Origin: CAYQSU01 sp964420325 | Lineage (GTDB): Bacteria > Pseudomonadota > Alphaproteobacteria > Rhodospirillales > Defluviicoccaceae | DNA length: 40,317 nucleotides | Direction: 5' to 3' | Assembly: GCA_964420325.1 (NCBI GenBank) | Contig: CAYQSU010000027.1 | Location: forward strand, 1-40,317 | In this document: positions 25,516 to 34,493 of the stretch, piece after piece | Layout of the letters: every line of letters starts with the position of its first letter | How positions within the stretch are numbered: the first letter of the stretch is position 1 | Made by a program: the position numbers and the translations under genes | Notes under the pieces: generated by a model | Seen by the model: the letters and a program-made list of their open reading frames with translations, nothing else | Databases searched by the model: none | Told to the model about the DNA's origin: nothing

Positions 25516-26910
25516 TCAGCGATGCGGCATCGGCGGCAGCATCCCCGGCGGCAGCCCTCCGCCCGCGAACATGCCCTTGCGGCCGAGCTTGCCGACCTGC
25601 TTCATCATCTTGCTCATCTGCTGATGCTGCTTGAGCAGGCGGTTGACGTCCTGCACGGTGGTGCCGGAGCCGGCGGCGATTCGCCGCCGGCGCGATGCGT
25701 TCAGGACCTTGGGATTGCGCCGCTCGGCTGGGGTCATGGACAGGATGATCGCCTCCTGGCGGGCAATCATCTTGTCGTCGACGTTGGCCTGCGACAACTG
25801 TTGCTTCAGCTTGCCGATGCCGGGGATCATGCCGAGCAGGCCCTTGACGTCACCGATCTTGCGCAGCTGACGGAACTGGTCCGCCATGTCCTCCAGCGTG
25901 AACTCGCCCTTGGCGAGCTTGCGCGCCAGCTTCTCCGCGTCTTCCCGCTCGATCGCCTCGGACGCCTTCTCGACCAGGCCGACGACGTCGCCCATGCCGA
26001 GGATGCGCCCGGCGATGCGTTCGGGCTGGAACACCTCCAGCGCATCGAGCTTCTCGCCGACGCCGATCAGCTTGATCGGCCGCCCCGTTACCGCCCGCAT
26101 CGACAGCGCCGCGCCGCCGCGGGCGTCGCCGTCCATGCGCGTGAGCACGATGCCGGTGATGCCGACCTTGTCGTGGAACTCGCGGGCAAGCGTCACCGCA
26201 TCCTGGCCGGTGAGCGCGTCAGCCACCAGCAGGGTCTCGACGGGCCGGGTCGCCCGGCTCACCGCGGTCGCCTCCGCCATCATCTCCGCGTCGACGTGCA
26301 GGCGCCCGGCGGTATCGAGGATGACCACGTCGTAGCCCTCTCGGCGCCCCGTGGTCATGGCCCGGGTGGCGATGCCGACCGGCATCTCGCCCACGACCAC
26401 CGGCAGCGTCGCGGTCTCAGTCTGCTCGCCGAGCACCGCCAGCTGATGCTGCGCCGCCGGACGGTAGACGTCGAGTGACGCCATCAGCACCCGCTTCTTC
26501 TCACGCTTCTTCAGCCGCAAGGCGAGTTTGGCGCAGGTCGTCGTCTTGCCGGATCCCTGCAGGCCCACCACCAGCACGCTTACGGGTGAACTGCCGGCAA
26601 GATTGACGCCGCTCGCCTCCGCCGATCCGTCCTCCGGCACTCCCTTGCCGCCGAGGATCTCGACCAGCGCGTCGTGGACGATCTTGACCACCATCTGCCC
26701 CGGGGTGACGCTGCGGATCACCTCCTGGCCGACAGCGCGCTCGCGGACCTCGGCGATGAAGTCCTTGACGACCGCCAGCGCGACATCGGCCTCGAGCAGC
26801 GCGATGCGCACCTCACGCAACGCCTCGTTGACGTCGGTCTCGGACAGCGCGCCGCGCTTCTTCAGCCGATCGAAGATCTGGCCCAGCCTGGCACTGAGAC
26901 TATCGAACAC
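25516..26910 (-). CDS. ffh: Signal recognition particle protein Ffh
   Basis: A 464-residue GTPase that, with 4.5S RNA, targets nascent membrane proteins to FtsY (encoded at 29772). The N domain (about 1-90) is followed by the G domain with P-loop GLQGSGKTTTCAKLA (about 115), DVYRPAAQ, DTAGRLH and TRMDGDARGG. The M domain has a Met-rich end (QMSKMMKQVGKLG, GMLPPMPHR). The GTG start at 26910 has a GAAGGA site about 12 bases upstream. The leader (26911 to about 27008) contains an intrinsic terminator, which suggests attenuation of this operon. Confidence 0.97.
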   Translation of the reverse strand: MFDSLSARLGQIFDRLKKRGALSETDVNEALREVRIALLEADVALAVVKDFIAEVRERAVGQEVIRSVTPGQMVVKIVHDALVEILGGKGVPEDGSAEASGVNLAGSSPVSVLVVGLQGSGKTTTCAKLALRLKKREKKRVLMASLDVYRPAAQHQLAVLGEQTETATLPVVVGEMPVGIATRAMTTGRREGYDVVILDTAGRLHVDAEMMAEATAVSRATRPVETLLVADALTGQDAVTLAREFHDKVGITGIVLTRMDGDARGGAALSMRAVTGRPIKLIGVGEKLDALEVFQPERIAGRILGMGDVVGLVEKASEAIEREDAEKLARKLAKGEFTLEDMADQFRQLRKIGDVKGLLGMIPGIGKLKQQLSQANVDDKMIARQEAIILSMTPAERRNPKVLNASRRRRIAAGSGTTVQDVNRLLKQHQQMSKMMKQVGKLGRKGMFAGGGLPPGMLPPMPHR

Positions 26911-26943
26911 GGATCGCTTGTTCCTTCTCGCGCGCGGCCGCCG

Positions 26944-26982
26944 AAAACAAAAAAGGCCAGTGCGCGAAACTCGCGGACTGGC
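26944..26982 (-). terminator. Intrinsic terminator inside the ffh leader (candidate attenuator)
   Basis: On the minus strand GCCAGT-C-CGCGA pairs with TCGCG-C-ACTGGC around a GTT loop (26956-26982), giving 11 bp interrupted by one C-C mismatch. CTTTTTTGTTTT follows (26944-26955). It reads toward ffh and there is no minus-strand gene upstream for it to end. Its 5' arm can instead pair with the preceding GGACT (26985-26989), which would break the terminator. Confidence 0.8.
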
Positions 26983-27014
26983 GCAGTCCCAAAGGACCGT
27001 TGCCGAGGCTGCGG

Positions 27015-27043
27015 ACGATAGAGGCCGGTCGGCCGGGAGTCAA
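27015..27043 (-). promoter_or_regulatory. Candidate sigma-70 promoter of the ffh operon
   Basis: TTGACT (27038-27043) and TATCGT (27015-27020) on the minus strand are separated by exactly 17 bases. Transcription should begin near 27008, giving a leader of about 98 bases before the ffh GTG that includes the terminator at 26944-26982. Confidence 0.65.
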
Positions 27044-27091
27044 GCCGCTCCGCCCGCATATCGCCATGGTTGTGACATCTGCTTGCGGGAC

Positions 27092-27119
27092 TTGCAAATA
27101 TCCCCTTAAGTAGTATGAT
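27092..27119 (+). promoter_or_regulatory. Candidate promoter of the XRE-family gene
   Basis: TTGCAA (27092-27097) and TATGAT (27114-27119) are separated by 16 bases in an AT-rich patch, 33 bases before the GTG at 27152. It is divergent from the ffh promoter. Confidence 0.55.
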
Positions 27120-27151
27120 TCCCGAGAAAGCAATTTTTTCGTGTAACCGCT

Positions 27152-27604
27152 GTGCCTGATGACGACGTGACTCCCGGCCGATCGCAGTCCCGCGAACTCG
27201 ACGACATCGACCTGCAGGCAGCCGCGCGATTGCGCCAGCGCAGGCTGGCGTTGGGTCTCGATCCCCGCCTCCTCGATCTTGCCATCGGCGAGACCCCGGG
27301 CAGCGTCGAGAGGTTCGAGGCGGGGCTCCGACGCCTCGGCGCAGCGCACCTCTATCGCCTCGGCCGGGTTCTCGGCGTCGACGTCTCGTATTTCTTCAGC
27401 GCGGCCGCCGAGGAGGTGCCCGCCACTGTCGAGCCGGCGGCGGCCGCGGATGCGCGGGCGCTGTCCGAGGCGCAGAGGTTTGCCGTCGCCTTTGCCCGTC
27501 TGTCCGACGCCGAGGTTCGGCAGACCGTCCTGAGACTGGTCAAGGTGCTGGCCGAAGGCGGCACCGCCGGCGACGTCGATCTGAACGGCCCACGAAAGGT
27601 CTAG
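27152..27604 (+). CDS. XRE-family helix-turn-helix transcriptional regulator
   Basis: A 150-residue protein. Residues about 22-85 align with the alphaproteobacterial XRE/Cro-CI type (LRQRRLALGLDPRLLDLAIG, VERFEAGLRRLGAAHLYRLGRVLGVDVSYFF). The usual Ser-Gln at the start of helix 2 and the Tyr-Glu of the recognition helix are replaced (DPR, RFEAG), so the DNA contact surface is somewhat degenerate. A C-terminal helix (QTVLRLVKVLAE) resembles the dimerising tail of the family. The start is GTG at 27152. Its target is unknown; it is divergent from ffh and 82 bases upstream of dapF. Confidence 0.75.
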   Translation: MPDDDVTPGRSQSRELDDIDLQAAARLRQRRLALGLDPRLLDLAIGETPGSVERFEAGLRRLGAAHLYRLGRVLGVDVSYFFSAAAEEVPATVEPAAAADARALSEAQRFAVAFARLSDAEVRQTVLRLVKVLAEGGTAGDVDLNGPRKV

Positions 27605-27686
27605 GCGGTCGGTCGGTCGGGGATCGGCGCCGTCGGTCTGGCAAGGCTGTGGACTTCCCGCCCCCGGCGGCCATATTAAGCGCGTC

Positions 27687-28520
27687 ATGGGTGCGCTCTC
27701 CTTCATCAAGATGCACGGGCTCGGCAACGACTTCGTCGTCGTCGATGCGCGCGCGCACGCGGTTGCCCTTACCGCCCCGCAGGCACGGGCCATCGCCGAC
27801 CGCCGGACCGGCGTCGGCTGCGACCAGCTGATCGTCGTTGAGGCACCGCAGAGCGACCTTGCCGATGCCTTCATGCGCATCCGCAACGCCGACGGCGGAG
27901 AGGTTGCCGCCTGCGGCAACGCTGCGCGCTGCGTCGCCGCGCTGCTGATGCAGGAGCGCGAGGGCCGGCACGTGATCATCGAGACCGCAGCCGGGCTGCT
28001 CGACGCCGAGCGCCGCGAGGACGGCCTGGTATCGGTCGACATGGGGCGCGTCAGCTTCGACTGGCGCGACATCCCGCTCGCGCGTCCCGCCGACACGCTG
28101 CACTTGGGCCTCCGCTACGGGCCGCTTGCCGATCCGGTGGCAGTGAGCGTCGGCAACCCGCACGCGGTGTTCTTCGTCGACGACGCCGAAGCGGTGCCGC
28201 TCCAGGTCATTGGCCCCGAGGTGGAACACGACCCGCTGTTTCCCCAGTTGACCAACGTCGAGGTGGCGCAGGTGCTCGGGTCGGGTCGTATCCGCCTGCG
28301 CGTCTGGGAGCGCGGGGTCGGTCTCACGCGTGCCTGCGGGACGGGAGCCTGCGCCGCCGTTGTCGCCGCCCATCGCCGCGGGCTCTGCGGGCGCGTCGCC
28401 GACGTCGTGCTCGACGGAGGCACACTCTCGATCGAGTGCCTGCGCGACGACCACGTGCTGATGACCGGTCCGGCCGCTGTGAGCTTCTCTGGCACGCTCG
28501 ACCCGTCGCTCCTGGCCTGA
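27687..28520 (+). CDS. dapF: Diaminopimelate epimerase
   Basis: A 277-residue cofactor-independent racemase that converts LL- to meso-diaminopimelate for lysine and peptidoglycan synthesis. The two catalytic cysteines are present: Cys76 (VAACGNAARC) and Cys217 (TRACGTGAC). The N-terminal KMHGLGNDFVVVD and the VSVGNPHAVFFVDD segment are typical. The ATG at 27687 is the natural start. mtaB follows after 10 bases and ftsY overlaps mtaB, so the three form one operon. Confidence 0.97.
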   Translation: MGALSFIKMHGLGNDFVVVDARAHAVALTAPQARAIADRRTGVGCDQLIVVEAPQSDLADAFMRIRNADGGEVAACGNAARCVAALLMQEREGRHVIIETAAGLLDAERREDGLVSVDMGRVSFDWRDIPLARPADTLHLGLRYGPLADPVAVSVGNPHAVFFVDDAEAVPLQVIGPEVEHDPLFPQLTNVEVAQVLGSGRIRLRVWERGVGLTRACGTGACAAVVAAHRRGLCGRVADVVLDGGTLSIECLRDDHVLMTGPAAVSFSGTLDPSLLA

Positions 28521-28530
28521 CGGCGCGCCC

Positions 28531-29772
28531 ATGGCGAACGCTGAGATCGTCACCCTCGGTTGCCGCCTGAACGCCTTCGAGTCCGAGATCATTCGCGCCG
28601 AGGCGGAGCGGAGCGGCATCGACGATGTCGTCGTCATCAACACCTGCGCCGTGACCGGGGAGGCCGTTCGCCAGGCGCGGCAGACGATCCGGCGCCTCAG
28701 GCGGAGCCATCCCGGCCATCGCATCATCGTCACCGGCTGTGCGGCCCAGCTTGCGCCCGACACCTTCGCCGCCATGCCCGAGGTCGATCGCGTGATCGGC
28801 AACGAGGAGAAGCTCCACGCTCGCTTTCTGGAGCAGGACAGGGAAGCCGTCGCCGTATCCGACATCATGACGGCGGCGGAACCTCAGAGCCGCCTCCTCG
28901 AGGGCTTCGACGGGCGCAGCCGCGCCTTCGTGCAGGTCCAGCAGGGGTGCGACCATCGCTGTACCTTCTGCATCGTTCCGTTTGCGCGCGGCCGCAATCG
29001 CAGCGTGCCGCCGGCGCGCATCGTCGCTCAGGTCCGCACCCTGGCCGCCGCCGGCTGCGTCGAGGTGGTTCTGACCGGCGTCGACATCTGCTCCTACGGG
29101 CGCGAGCGAAGCGATCTGCCGCGCCTCGGGGACCTCGCCAGGCTCGTGCTGGCCGAGGTGCCCGAGTTGCGACGGCTCCGCTTCTCTTCGCTCGACCCGG
29201 CGGCCATCGACGACGGCCTCTATCGTCTGATGGCCGAGGAGCCGCGGGCGATGCCGCACCTGCACTTGAGCCTTCAGGCCGGCGACGACATGATCTTGAA
29301 GCGGATGAAGCGTCGGCATACGCGGGCGGACGCGGTGTCCGTCGTGGAGCGGATGCGGCGCGCGCGCCCGGACGTGGTGTTCGGAGCCGACCTCATCGCC
29401 GGCTTCCCGACCGAGACCGAGGCGATGTTCGCGCGCACGCTCTCCGCCGTCGATGCGCTCGGCATCACCTATCTTCACGTCTTTCCCTTCTCACCCCGGC
29501 CGGGGACGCCGGCGGCGAGGATGCCGGCGGTGCCGGCGGCGGTGCGCAAGGAGCGGGCGGCGCGTTTGAGGCTTGCCGGCGATCGCGCACGCCGGCGCTT
29601 TCTCGACGGCCGGGTCGGCGCCCTGTCCGAGGTTTTCGTCGAGCAGGGGCGGGCCGCGCGCTGCCCCTACTACGCGCCGGTGCGCCTTGCCTTCGATGCG
29701 CCCGCCGGCACCCTGGTCTTGGCGCGCATCACCGGCGCCGACGCCGATCATCTCTTCGCCGAGGCGGCGTGA
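28531..29772 (+). CDS. mtaB: tRNA t6A37 methylthiotransferase MtaB (MiaB-like)
   Basis: A 413-residue radical-SAM methylthiotransferase that should convert t6A37 to ms2t6A in tRNAs reading ANN codons. The N-terminal UPF0004 domain has three cluster cysteines (LGCRLN, NTCAVT, TGCAAQ). The radical SAM motif CDHRCTFC lies near residue 141, and a C-terminal TRAM-like segment follows. The SLQAGDDMILKRMKRRH sequence fits the MtaB subgroup rather than RimO or MiaB. The stop overlaps the ftsY start (TGATG). Confidence 0.93.
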   Translation: MANAEIVTLGCRLNAFESEIIRAEAERSGIDDVVVINTCAVTGEAVRQARQTIRRLRRSHPGHRIIVTGCAAQLAPDTFAAMPEVDRVIGNEEKLHARFLEQDREAVAVSDIMTAAEPQSRLLEGFDGRSRAFVQVQQGCDHRCTFCIVPFARGRNRSVPPARIVAQVRTLAAAGCVEVVLTGVDICSYGRERSDLPRLGDLARLVLAEVPELRRLRFSSLDPAAIDDGLYRLMAEEPRAMPHLHLSLQAGDDMILKRMKRRHTRADAVSVVERMRRARPDVVFGADLIAGFPTETEAMFARTLSAVDALGITYLHVFPFSPRPGTPAARMPAVPAAVRKERAARLRLAGDRARRRFLDGRVGALSEVFVEQGRAARCPYYAPVRLAFDAPAGTLVLARITGADADHLFAEAA

Positions 29773-30722
29773 TGAACGACCGCGTCGAGATCGAGCCGGA
29801 GAACAGGCGGTGGCTCAAGCGGCTCAGGGAGGCGCTCGGCCGGTCGTCGGCGAAACTCGCCGCTGGCATCGCCGAGCTCTTTGCCGGGCGCAGGCTCGAC
29901 CGCGAGGCGGTCGAGGATCTGGAGGAGCTGCTGATCGGCGCCGATCTCGGCGTCACGACCTCGGCCAGAATCGCCGAGGCGTTTGCCCGCACCCGGTTCG
30001 GCAAGGAGGTGACGGCAGAGGAGGTCCGCTCCGCGCTGGCCGAAGAGGTGGCCAAGATCCTGGCGCCCGTCGCCCAGACCATCACCATCCATCAGGCCCA
30101 CAAGCCGCACGTCATCCTGGTGTGCGGCGTCAACGGCAGCGGCAAAACGACGACCAGCGCCAAGCTCGCCGGGCTGTTCAGGCGCGTGGGCTTCAACGTC
30201 GTTCTCGCCGCGGGCGATACCTTCCGCGCAGCCGCGATCGAGCAGCTGCAGATCTGGGGCGGGCGCGTCGGCTGCCCGGTGATCGCCCGCCCGCCGGGCT
30301 CGGATGCGGCCGGACTGGCCTATGAGGCGCTGCAGCAGGCGCGGGACGAGCGTGCCGACGTGCTGCTGATCGACACCGCCGGCCGCCTGCAGAACCGCAG
30401 CGATCTGATGGCCGAGCTGCAGAAGATCGTCCGCGTGCTGAAGAAGCTGGACGAGACCGCGCCGCACGACTGCATCCTCGTGCTCGACGCCACCGTGGGC
30501 CAGAACGCCCACAGCCAGGTCGAGATCTTTCGCGACATGGTGAACGTCACCGGCCTGGTCATGACCAAGCTGGACGGCTCGGCCAAGGGCGGCGTCGTCG
30601 TCGGCCTCGCCGACCGCTTCGGCCTGCCGGTGTACGCCGTCGGCGTCGGCGAGACTCTCGACGACATGCGGCCGTTCGATGCGCGGGCGTTTGCGAGGAA
30701 TCTGCTGGGCCTGGAGGCCTGA
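29772..30722 (+). CDS. ftsY: Signal recognition particle receptor FtsY
   Basis: A 316-residue NG-domain GTPase, the membrane receptor for Ffh-ribosome complexes. The N domain covers about 15-100. The G domain has P-loop GVNGSGKTTTSAKLA (about 115), DTFRAAAIEQL, DTAGRLQN, TKLDGSAKGG and the closing GVGETLDDMRPFD. The acidic A domain of enterobacterial FtsY is essentially absent, leaving only a short charged N-terminus, as in many Alphaproteobacteria. The ATG overlaps the mtaB stop. Confidence 0.96.
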   Translation: MNDRVEIEPENRRWLKRLREALGRSSAKLAAGIAELFAGRRLDREAVEDLEELLIGADLGVTTSARIAEAFARTRFGKEVTAEEVRSALAEEVAKILAPVAQTITIHQAHKPHVILVCGVNGSGKTTTSAKLAGLFRRVGFNVVLAAGDTFRAAAIEQLQIWGGRVGCPVIARPPGSDAAGLAYEALQQARDERADVLLIDTAGRLQNRSDLMAELQKIVRVLKKLDETAPHDCILVLDATVGQNAHSQVEIFRDMVNVTGLVMTKLDGSAKGGVVVGLADRFGLPVYAVGVGETLDDMRPFDARAFARNLLGLEA

Positions 30723-30759
30723 CGGCCGCGGACGTCGTTCACGCGCTTTTGTCGCTCTT

Positions 30760-30788
30760 TGACGAGACCCGTGCGCACGGGGACGTCA
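30760..30788. other. Inverted repeat upstream of the nucleotide cyclase gene
   Basis: A perfect 14-bp palindrome CCCGTGCGCACGGG (30768-30781) is flanked by TGACG (30760-30764) and CGTCA (30784-30788). It lies between ftsY and the cyclase. No T-run follows, so it is not a standard terminator. A TTGACG at 30759-30764 could be a -35 box, but no good -10 was found at normal spacing. Confidence 0.4.
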
Positions 30789-30827
30789 TAGTCTCGATCT
30801 GAGGCAAGCACAGCGAGCTCAAGGCGG

Positions 30828-32183
30828 ATGTGGGCAAAGATCTGGGTCTTCATCTTCGGCAAGCCCGTCCATCACCAGCTGCCGGATCGGGTGAGGCGCT
30901 CCATCGACCAGCAGCAGGTGCAGGCCGAGAAGCTGATCGGCTGGACCCAGCTCGCTCTCGTCGTCTTCTTCGTCCTCCTCTACACCGTGGCGCCGAAGAC
31001 GTCAGCGGGCACGCCGTTCACGCCCGTGCCATACGTGCTCGCGCTCTATCTCCTGTTCACCGTCGCGCGCCTTTTCCTATCTTATCGCAGGGTGCTGCCG
31101 AGATGGCTTCTCCTCGGCTCGGTGGCCGGCGACATCGGTCTCCTGATGGTGCTGATCTGGAGCTTTCATCTCCAGTACATGCAGCCGGCGCCGTTCTACC
31201 TGAAGGCGCCCACCCTTCTTTACGTTTTCATCTTCATCTCGTTGAGAACGCTTCGCTTCGAGCCCACCTACGTCGTCGCGGCGGGTGCGGCGGCGGCGCT
31301 CGGCTGGCTCGCGATGTTGTGGTACGCGATCAAGGAGATGGCGGCAGCGCCCGGCGTCATCACGCGCGACTACGTGCACTATCTCACCTCGAACACCGTG
31401 CTAGTGGGGGCCGAGATCGACAAGATCATCTCCGTTCTCCTCGTTACCGCGGTGCTTGCGGTGGCGCTGGTGAGGGCACGCCGCCTGCTCGTCCGCGCCG
31501 TCTCCGACGCCACGGCCGCCCATGAGCTTTCGCGCTTCGTCTCGCCCGAGATCGCCGACCACATCACCACCGCCGACCGTGCCATTCAGCCGGGCGACGG
31601 CGAGGTCAAGACGGCGAGCGTGCTGTTCTGCGACATCGAGGGGTTCTCCGGGATCGCCGAGCGATTGGCCCCGGACGAGCTCATGCAGACGCTCAACGAG
31701 TACTTTGCCGCCGTCAACGAGGTCATCGATCGCCACGGCGGCGTCATCACCCAGTTCCAGGGCGACGCCATGCTCATCACCTTCAACACCGCCAGGACCG
31801 ACCCGGAGCACGCTGCCAGCGCGCTCCGCACCGCGCTCGGGATCCAGAGGGTGGTGCAGGAGCGCCGCTTCGGTCCCGGCGTCGAGATGCGCACGCGGTG
31901 CGGCATCAACACCGGAAAGCTGATCGCCGGCGCCGTCGGAACGACGGAACGGCTCCTGTTCACCGTCCACGGCGACGAGGTCAACATCGCTGCGCGCCTG
32001 GAGCAGCTCAACAAGGAGCACGGCACCTACATCCTCGCCTCCGAGCAGGCCGTGAATGCCGGCGGCGCCGGGCTCAAGTGTCGGCCCATTGGCATTCTCA
32101 AGACGCGCGGGCGGACGGCGCCGGTGACCGTGTACACCGTCATCGTGCCAGGGCCGCTCGCCGTTGCCGGCCCGGCAACGTAA
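30828..32183 (+). CDS. Membrane-bound class III adenylate/guanylate cyclase
   Basis: A 451-residue protein. Six membrane helices lie between about 38 and 225 (including LALVVFFVLLYTV, VLALYLLFTVARLFL, DIGLLMVLIWSF, LLYVFIFISL). A short linker (HELSRFVSPEIADHI) leads to a class III catalytic domain (about 260-440). The metal-binding aspartates are in LFCDIEGFSG and QFQGDAML, and the transition-state Asn and Arg are in VNIAARLE. At the purine-selectivity positions a glutamine (ITQFQGD) replaces the usual lysine while the threonine of FTVHGD is kept, so the product cannot be assigned with confidence. An AAGGCGG site precedes the ATG. Confidence 0.88.
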   Translation: MWAKIWVFIFGKPVHHQLPDRVRRSIDQQQVQAEKLIGWTQLALVVFFVLLYTVAPKTSAGTPFTPVPYVLALYLLFTVARLFLSYRRVLPRWLLLGSVAGDIGLLMVLIWSFHLQYMQPAPFYLKAPTLLYVFIFISLRTLRFEPTYVVAAGAAAALGWLAMLWYAIKEMAAAPGVITRDYVHYLTSNTVLVGAEIDKIISVLLVTAVLAVALVRARRLLVRAVSDATAAHELSRFVSPEIADHITTADRAIQPGDGEVKTASVLFCDIEGFSGIAERLAPDELMQTLNEYFAAVNEVIDRHGGVITQFQGDAMLITFNTARTDPEHAASALRTALGIQRVVQERRFGPGVEMRTRCGINTGKLIAGAVGTTERLLFTVHGDEVNIAARLEQLNKEHGTYILASEQAVNAGGAGLKCRPIGILKTRGRTAPVTVYTVIVPGPLAVAGPAT

Positions 32184-32189
32184 GCGCGC

Positions 32190-32417
32190 TCAGACCAGGA
32201 TGTTGAGAAGACTGCCCGGCGGCAGAAAGCGATCGGGCATCTCGCCGTTCTCGAGAAACGCCCTCAGGCGCGCCAGCGCCGCCTCGACGCCACGGGGCGG
32301 TCGGGCGCGGACGGCCTCGGCCGTGAGCTTGACATCGCGCGCCGCGGCGTAGTCGCGGTGCCGGCCCGGCTGGCTCGGACGGGCGGGCGAGAAGCCGGTC
32401 TTGGAGATCGACGTCAT
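32190..32417 (-). CDS. Small hypothetical protein, 75 residues
   Basis: Not recognised. The product is hydrophilic, with a basic, Pro-rich N-terminus (PARPSQPGRHRDYAAARD), a central amphipathic stretch (GVEAALARLRAFLENGE) and a C-terminus ending PGSLLNILV. No signal peptide or membrane segment is visible. It begins 24 bases after the Nudix gene on the same strand and converges on the cyclase, whose stop is 6 bases away. A weak ribosome-binding site lowers confidence; codon use resembles its neighbours. Confidence 0.5.
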   Translation of the reverse strand: MTSISKTGFSPARPSQPGRHRDYAAARDVKLTAEAVRARPPRGVEAALARLRAFLENGEMPDRFLPPGSLLNILV

Positions 32418-32441
32418 GCCGGCAGCATGACGGAGGCAGGA

Positions 32442-32978
32442 TTAACGGTCGCCTAACGGCGCGCGCGCGCGCTCGGCCGTATGGATCCAGGGTCCGCCGC
32501 CCGCGCGGTGGCGCTCGAGCGCCCATCGGACGCTGGGAAAGGCGAGATCGTCCCAGGGGATCTCCGACCAGGCGTACAGCCGCACGGCCAGGCTCTCCTC
32601 GCCCGGCGCGAACCCGGCTTCCGACAGCGGCGCCCGATAGATCACGTGCACCTGGCTGATCCGCGGGATCTCATAGATGCCGACCAGACCTTCAATGACC
32701 ACGCGGGCACGTGCCTCCTCCCAGACCTCACGGGCAGCGCCTTCGGATGTCGTCTCGCCGAGCTCCATGAAGCCGGCCGGGATCGTCCACCTGCCGAGGC
32801 GCGGCTCGATCGCGCGCTGGCAAAGAAGGACGCGATCCTGCCACAGGCACACCGCACCGACGACGATCTTCGGGTTGCTGTACTCGATATACCCGCAGTC
32901 CGGGCATACCAGCCGAGTCCGGTTATCGCCCTCCGGGATCGTCTCGACGCTGGGGCCGGCGGCCTGCTTGCTGGACAT
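32442..32978 (-). CDS. Nudix hydrolase with N-terminal zinc ribbon
   Basis: A 178-residue protein. Residues about 20-36 (LVCPDCGYIEYSNPK) form a single CxxC knuckle like the one preceding the Nudix fold in NudC-type enzymes. The Nudix box is complete (GFMELGETTSEGAAREVWEEA, given here as positions about 75-95, with the REVWEEA core). It probably hydrolyses a nucleoside diphosphate-linked substrate; ADP-ribose or NADH are possible but unproven. The ATG at 32978 is the family-like start. It lies downstream of pgk by 77 bases. Confidence 0.85.
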   Translation of the reverse strand: MSSKQAAGPSVETIPEGDNRTRLVCPDCGYIEYSNPKIVVGAVCLWQDRVLLCQRAIEPRLGRWTIPAGFMELGETTSEGAAREVWEEARARVVIEGLVGIYEIPRISQVHVIYRAPLSEAGFAPGEESLAVRLYAWSEIPWDDLAFPSVRWALERHRAGGGPWIHTAERARAPLGDR

Positions 32979-33055
32979 GCCGCAAGTGTGACGCCGGCCC
33001 GCAGCGCAGGCAAGGGGTCGGTTTCGCCAGTCGCGGTCGCCGGCGAGCCGAACGC

Positions 33056-34249
<1,194 letters not shown>

Positions 34250-34413
34250 GGCTCCTTACACCCCTTCCCTAGGTTTTCCGGCGGGTCGCCCGCCGTCATC
34301 ACGAACTGCTGCCAACCGTCCGATCCGGCGGCCTTGCCGCCTGCACCAGCGCCGTATCGCTGAAAACCCCGCTGGTCGACCTCCCTCCTCCGGGCCGTCC
34401 GCTCGTTTCGTGC

Positions 34414-34442
34414 TTTATGCGAACAAGCCGCCAAGAACGCAA
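34414..34442 (-). promoter_or_regulatory. Candidate promoter of pgk
   Basis: TTGCGT (34437-34442) and CATAAA (34414-34419) on the minus strand are separated by 17 bases, about 165 bases before the pgk ATG. A GGCGGG/CCCGCC hairpin (about 34278-34292) lies in the leader without a T-run. Confidence 0.4.
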
Positions 34443-34493
34443 GGCCGAGCATCCCCGCCGCAGAAAGTTCAAGCTCCTTCCCTACCCCCGCCG

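Noticed and set aside
26911..27151. 4.5S SRP RNA gene near ffh
   Set aside because: The conserved GGAAGGAAGCAG-type loop of SRP RNA is absent, and the transcript bounded by the promoter and terminator is too short for the usual form.
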